Assembly (NCBI GenBank): GCA_028023455.1
Contig: JAQFVV010006450.1
Span: 347,501-411,500 of the forward strand
Length of the DNA stretch: 64,000 nt
Direction of reading: 5' to 3'
Origin: Epiperipatus broadwayi
Taxonomy: Eukaryota > Onychophora > Udeonychophora > Euonychophora > Peripatidae
Each line of letters begins with the position of its first letter. Position 1 is the stretch's first letter. Below the pieces are notes generated by a model. That model worked only from the letters and a program-made list of their open reading frames with translations, was not told where the DNA came from and searched no databases. This document shows, piece after piece, positions 58,521-64,000 of this stretch. The position numbers were made by a program, and so were the translations under genes.

Positions 58521-61500
58521 AAAGTGGCTATGTCCTGATTTCTGATACGCCTACGTATACATATATACACTAGTATTATATATCAGAAGGAATTATAGAA
58601 AAAAATTAATTAATTAATATAACGATTTAGTACATGTTTATACATTTAACAGCAGAACAGTTTTATTTTTATCATGTTACTGATATTTATTTTATTCAGC
58701 TAAGCGCTTTCAATATTAATATCATAATCATAGCATTATGATTAAGCTACGTTTTAGTATTGAAAGCGCTTGTTTTACTAAATCATTACAGTTAGTGCAG
58801 AAAATAGGTAAAATAAATTCTTATAGAATTAATTAATGTAATTGAAAACTGCTCCATTCCAAATTTAGATTCTTGATTGCAGTTGAATCTAAGCCATAAA
58901 ATTTATATATATTAAATTGATAATAATTGTTCCAGGATAATAATTCTGTAACATAAATAAAAATTCCAAAATCGATTCTCAGATGAGTAAGTAAATTAAA
59001 AAAACTGTTCAAACTGATTGAACGGATATGATAAAGGTTCTATCAGCCACCGAGTGCTCGAACATCATACGACCTCTGAGCAATTAACCTTAACATTATT
59101 TATTGACAATCGTTTATATTCAACCCATATATGTATATAATAATACTTTTTAACGACTGCATATCTGAGCATGAGATTTAGATAACTATTTAAAAACTTA
59201 CGATTTTCCGAAAAAGAATCGTATTTTTTAATAAGTGAGAATTTAATGTAATTATTTCTGACGCTTCATTTCATGTTTTTGTGATATTTGAGATGAAGTT
59301 TTGATTAGCGAGAATTACAATTAACATTTTAAGTTTATGATTGTTACAAACGGCATGAATACAAAATCAGTGAATTTATTCGCTTTGCTCTCGATAGATA
59401 TTTAATGATATAATACTTTGTAGATGGGATGATTGAAGATTGCATTTTTGCAATCGTTGCTGAATATTTTGTTTTATCTAATAGATTTCCAGGTGTTTTT
59501 AATTCCATAAAGTAAACAAGGCCAACAAGTAATTTTTTTTTAATTACTCGAACTATCTAAACGTCTTATTGCTAATTATGATTTATAATCCTTATAAATT
59601 TAATTTGAGTAAGGCAACAATTTTTTTTTTCTTTTTCATTAAAACCTTGATCAAAAAGTACTTTTTAAATAAATCCAGGATAATTGCTGTTTCAAATTTC
59701 AGATGGAAACTATAAATTTCTGTTATATTAAATATATTTATAAATGAATTCAAAAGAATTTTACAGATATCAGATTCCCATCATAAATTTAGTACTAGTT
59801 CAAATTACCGTACTTATATATACAAAAAAAAAAAAGAGAAATTCCTCTAGCCATTTAATAAAAGTATTTCTATATATATGACTTGAGAAATTCCTCTATT
59901 AATTTTAATAAAAAGTATGTGTTCTTAAAGATTTGTATAAATAACTGATCGGAAAATTCTCTACTCTCTTGAACAGCTGCTACTATGGATGTGTTTCTAG
60001 TGTTAATTATCAATTTTTCTGTTGTAAACATACAACCATCTATGGTGTCCTTTCCTAAATGAGATATTAAAAAAAAATGGTAATATCTTGCTTGTTTTAA
60101 ATATATTTATTTTAAATAAGATAGATTTTCTCACGTCAAACTTATATAATTTATAATCAGTATTATTCTTATTAAAAGGTTAAATAAATAAAAAATACTT
60201 TTGAATGATCTTTGCATATGAGTATGTGACCAAGAGTTATATCATTTGCTTTTCTTTAAAAACTTAGGCGATTATTTATTGTAGAAATTATTTTTGTAAA
60301 GTTTAAATATAAAAGAACTTTTTAGTTATTAATAATAATAAAAAAAAGAGATTTACTAATTGTTTGAAATTATAACTTTTACTTAAATAATAATAATCGA
60401 ATGATTCATTGTTTGGAAGTATTTAAAAATTATGAGCATGGTGAGAGCCACATTCACAAACCTTAAGCTCCAAAATCGGTCATTCTATTAACTCATTAAA
60501 CCATGCAGGACAATGTTAAAGTATTAAAGACAGTAAATGCACAATATATATATATTAGAAAATTCTGAAGAGGAAGAGAAACTGGATTGGGTGTAAAAAA
60601 AAAAAAAAGCAGAGAAAAACATTAATTAATGATCTTAAGAAAAAAAGTATGCATAGAATATTTCCATATAAACATATATATATATATCATGAAAACTCCA
60701 TCATATATATTTATTAATTTTATCTTAACAACTTTATACTTCAATGATTATTGTTATGTTCACACTTGTTTAGTTTATTTATTTTTTGCTAAATACTTTT
60801 AAATACTTATAATTTAAAGAGTCTGTGTCGTTCATAATTGTAGAAATAGTTTTACATTATAATCTTTAAGTTTCATGGTGAACATAAGTTTGATGGAAAG
60901 GTTGGGCAATGAAAAGATTATCATGAACCAAAATTTAATCATTTACAGAATAGAAAGATATGAGTAACATATTGATTTAGTATACCTAACCATTTCTTTT
61001 GATGCATTTTTAGCTCAATATGTTACTAATATAAATCTGTAAAGAATCCAAAATTATATTAGGAATGTGCTGTTTCTCAAGATAACATTCAAATGAGTAT
61101 TTCATTATATTATTTTATGTTTAATTAAGCTTGCTATTAATGAATTTTTATTTTATAATTATTAATATATGGATGCCTGTAGTCATTGTATAGATTTTAC
61201 TTATACCGACTCTAAATATATATATATTAGAAGCAAAGATGTCCTTATATGAGATCACAAATAGTCATTCTACAAAATAAATCCTACCTCAATAAAGAAA
61301 TTCTAATCTATAAAGTAGATACACATTAAAATGAATCATCATTCTTCTTTCCATAAAACAGACTGTTTCTTAATCTTGTACTTAAGTGTGGACTCCCATA
61401 CACATTCATTCCCCATCAAACATATCAAGATCTTATCAAATTTTATTTCAGAGATTCTTACCTTTATGGCAATGTCTATTAATCATTACATAGTCTAATA

Positions 61501-61537
61501 GGTGGATATATTCACTCTGTGTTGCATGTACATGTAT

Positions 61538-61539
<2 letters not shown>
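58521..61539. other. AT-rich DNA with small repeats
   Basis: Holds a two-copy tandem with GAGAAATTCCTCTA at about 59836 and 59884 and several A/T runs. Near 60440-60540 a - strand tRNA-like echo (TTTAATGAGTTAATAG, AGGTTTGTGAATG) is too weak to call. No gene. Confidence 0.5.
58702..58771. mobile_element. 70-bp foldback MITE of the GCTTTCAATA family
   Basis: AAGCGCTTTCAATA (58702-58715) is perfectly mirrored by TATTGAAAGCGCTT (58758-58771). The interior ATCATAATCATAGCATTATG matches the subterminal part of the elements at 14322-14590 and 52291-52948. Confidence 0.75.

Positions 61540-61599
<60 letters not shown>
61540..61599. repeat. (TA)n microsatellite, ~60 bp
   Basis: Uninterrupted TA dinucleotides; the poly-Ile/Tyr frame through it is an artefact. 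Confidence 0.95.
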
Positions 61600-61602
<3 letters not shown>

Positions 61603-61919
61603 ATATATAAATATAATATATATATAATGACTATCTATGTCAGATAAATGCAACATTATTGTAACATACTGCCAAATTGTAAAAAACTTCATTTTAATGT
61701 ATGTATAAAAAATATTGGTTGAATTTTCTTATCTATTAACATAAAGATGAAATAGAAAGTAATACTCTTGTATAGTAAATTATTTTATTATTAATAGACA
61801 TATAAATTTGATTATAATAAAATAGCTGATAATTTTATATATTTTTTCAATTTATAAAAATATTTTTAAGATATTCAATACACTTTTAGATTTGTTGCAT
61901 TATTTATTTTAAATAAAAC
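61600..61919. other. AT-rich DNA, nothing recognised
   Basis: No feature supported. Confidence 0.6.
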
Positions 61920-62045
61920 AAATTAATCTATATATGTGCTCTGCGCACAGATAATGAAGCTATTAATTGGCAGAAAATTTTAATAATTTCACAGACAATT
62001 AATAGCTTTATTATCTGTGCGCAGAGCACATATATAGATTAATTT
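61920..62045. repeat. Near-perfect 50-bp inverted repeat with 26-bp spacer
   Basis: Arm 61920-61969 and arm 61996-62045 are inverted with 49 of 50 positions matching. The arms include TGTGCTCTGCGCACAGATAA, which itself contains a small palindrome. Could be a young foldback MITE or a structured RNA; no ORF. Confidence 0.9.
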
Positions 62046-62142
62046 ATTTCAAGCGTTAATGAAGTTAAATCTTAACTATTTAAATAAAACAATAAATTAA
62101 TGTCTTTTTTTTTGTACTTTTAACAATGCTTTTTAATAAAAT

Positions 62143-62170
62143 GTTTCAACTGTTTAGCAGTCTTCTTCAG
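62143..62170 (-). ncRNA. Hammerhead-like core motif H3, copy 4
   Basis: The - strand reads CTGAAGAAG, GACTG/CAGTT hairpin, GAAAC, followed by an AAGCATTGTTAAAAGT block shared with the 39465-40015 repeat. The stem sequence differs from the 39-kb copies while pairing is kept. Confidence 0.35.
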
Positions 62171-62865
62171 AGTTCTCCTTTCTTTTTTTTTTTTTTTAAA
62201 AAAGAAGTGTTTACTTTTTGGAAACTTCCAGAAATATCTTAATAAAAATACAAAAGGAATTATATAATTTGTTTTATTATCTTGATATTATTACATCACA
62301 TGTATATAAGTGCATAATGGAATTAAGTTGAGATAATTTCTTGTCATATAGCAATAGTCTGTATTAATTTATAATTGTTAGACTGCATTTATTAATTGTC
62401 TTTAATTCATTGATAGAAGTTACACTTATCTCTATTTAAAAACAGTAAAAAACAATTATTTAAGTAAAAAAAAACATAAAGAGATACAAAAAAAAAGGGG
62501 GGGGGAAAGTTTAAATTACTTTCCTACTATCAAATTCCAGTATTTAAAATAAATTTCAAAATTGCATACTGAATAATTTAAATGAATAAAAAAGGCAATT
62601 TTTAATGCACTTAACAAGACTATCATTGAGTAATATTAATGTACATCAGGACCACAAAAAATGAACATGTTAGTATATTTGATGATAACCTATTGTGATT
62701 TATTAAAAAAAAAACAAATCCTAATTTAATTTATATTTCTAGAAATTTGCACTTTGGTAAATCAAAAAAAAACCACACACACAAAAAAAAAACAGTTTGA
62801 AAGATTTGAGATACCAATGTGTTATTTAGTAATTGTGATATCTAATAGAGAATACTTTGTTGAAG
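62171..62865. other. AT-rich DNA with G9 run
   Basis: A9GGGGGGGGG-type tract at about 62488-62506; no gene. Confidence 0.55.
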
Positions 62866-62932
62866 AATAGCCTTGTATTGTAATGGTAATATATATATAT
62901 TGTATATATATATATATACATATACAAGGCTA
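62866..62932. repeat. Hairpin with TA-rich loop
   Basis: ATAGCCTTGTAT and ATACAAGGCTAT (12 bp) enclose TA-rich sequence, giving a long hairpin next to further (TA)n runs. Confidence 0.65.
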
Positions 62933-62971
62933 TATATTGGAGATTTATATTTCAATATATATATATATATA

Positions 62972-63295
62972 TTGTAACATTATAATTTCCCCAAGCAAAA
63001 TGAATGTATGGAGCCTGCTACCACTTATTTTATAGCCTCCACATTGTAGCCAATTGTAACATATACGAAAGATTATGTTTATTAGGGGCATCCATGTTGT
63101 GGGCCAATTCTAAGTAAAATGAATTTTCTTAAGTATAATTTCCTTCATGCGACCGCACTACAAGCCAATTCTATCAAATGAAAATTTTTATTCAAATGGT
63201 CGCACATCCACGTTATGGATTAATTGTACTATATTTAAATCTATATAGCATTTAAACACTTGCACACTAAATTGCATGACAATTGTAACATTTTA
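62972..63295. repeat. Degenerate tandem repeat, ~53-62-bp period, five units
   Basis: Related cores recur at 63039 (CCACATTGTAGCCAATTGTA), 63092 (CCATGTTGTGGGCCAATTCT), 63154 (CGCACTACAAGCCAATTC), 63208 (CCACGTTATGGATTAATTGT) and 63263 (CACTAAATTGCATGACAATT). The block opens with TGTAACATTATAATTTCC, an LTR-like start. Confidence 0.55.
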
Positions 63296-64000
63296 AGGAT
63301 GGATCGGTGGATGCTTCATCATTCCCAGCTAACACTATTTCTAAAGCCCACTGGGATGATGATGATGGTATAGAACATCTATAATCTTAATTGCCAGGGT
63401 GCTAAATTGCAACTTTAATAAAATATAAAGGTTAAATCTCACTTCAATAACTTTCGGTAATAATATTTAATGAATGGATTAATAAATAAACAATCAATTC
63501 AGAGAACACTGAGAATGCATTAAAATCGATAATATTAATATCTTTGGAAATTTTTGGTTACTCTCGGCACACCTCCATTCACCATCATTAAAGCTACAAT
63601 TAAAATTTTGTTCCAATTACAAAGTTCTATATACATCTCCACCTTCCTGATCCACCCCTCCATTCACTTCACATCCATAGGTCTATTACACTATTATCTA
63701 ATTTACTATTAAATTTTATATTCTGCTAGCTCATTTCTCCCATTCTAATCTCGTCTCAGGGTTTTTAGAACAATTAGGTGTGGAAATCGAATAAGCTGCA
63801 ACAGATTATTGGTGATAAACACTCCTCTCATGATCACCTCCAAGGTGATCTTGGGTTGTCTTTAATGCAGTTTAATATCTATTTACATTAAAGCTTGGAA
63901 TAATTTAAGCTTATTAAATCTTTTAGAAATACATTATAAACATAGTCACAATTATAACAAAATTTTAAAGAAGTGCGTCTAGAAAGGTGTTTGAATACAA
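63296..64000. other. Higher-complexity DNA to the window end, unidentified
   Basis: Noticeably less AT-rich (GATGATGATGATGGTA, CACCTCCATTCACCATC, CTCATGATCACCTCCAAGG). No long frame. It may be the 5' part of a mobile element that continues beyond the window. Confidence 0.35.

Overview
The window is very AT-rich (roughly three quarters A+T by eye), full of homopolymer runs and microsatellites, with short ORFs only. It looks like intergenic or intronic DNA of an invertebrate animal. The main evidence is the mix of repeats: non-LTR retrotransposons with APE-type endonuclease and reverse transcriptase, a hAT transposon, tRNA-headed SINEs, foldback/MITE elements and hammerhead-ribozyme repeats. 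I cannot name the species. I found no credible host protein-coding exon, no rRNA gene and no intact tRNA gene; nearly every describable feature is a mobile-element remnant or a structured repeat.

Layout. 1-3.5 kb: a decayed LINE on the + strand (endonuclease, RT, terminal Cys/His region, short-repeat tail). 3.6-4.3 kb: a second LINE fragment on the - strand. 4.4-7.5 kb: SINE remnants, a CpG-bearing patch, a direct-repeat/hairpin unit and an unidentified higher-complexity block. 9.3-10.5 kb: a SINE next to a ~960-bp inverted-repeat element. 11.4-15.1 kb: tRNA-derived SINE remnants, a LINE fragment (- strand) and a ~265-bp near-perfect palindrome. 15.5 and 21.2 kb: two copies of a repeat carrying a hammerhead ribozyme on the - strand. 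25.85-28.93 kb: a CpG-rich, non-coding element with LTR-like ends. 31.05-35.37 kb: a LINE RT fragment apparently interrupted by a decayed 3.6-kb hAT transposon. 35.6-36 kb: a MITE and a hammerhead SINE. 39.5-40 kb: a three-copy foldback repeat. 45.76 kb: a retroposed tRNA-like sequence with a clean 16-bp target-site duplication. 52.3-52.9 kb: a TIR element. 53.8-58.5 kb: the most interesting locus. 58.7-64 kb: palindromes, microsatellites and a degenerate tandem repeat.

Most notable system. At 53775-58520 there are two tandem ~410-bp repeat units, each with a hammerhead-type core, decayed to different degrees. The second unit is split by a 3.94-kb insertion (54303-58239) flanked by an 8-bp near-identical duplication; the uninterrupted unit upstream preserves the empty site. 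The insertion is bounded by ~390-bp inverted repeats, ~90% identical by eye, each carrying a hammerhead and pol III A/B-box-like sequences. The copy at 57821-57875 keeps the conserved hammerhead core (CTGATGA...GAAA), a short stem III, an AUA cleavage triplet and a two-part stem I whose pairing covaries between copies. An unrelated repeat family at 15.6 and 21.3 kb independently shows a hammerhead with compensatory changes in stems I and II. All functional statements are structural inference; nothing here shows that these RNAs are expressed or cleave.
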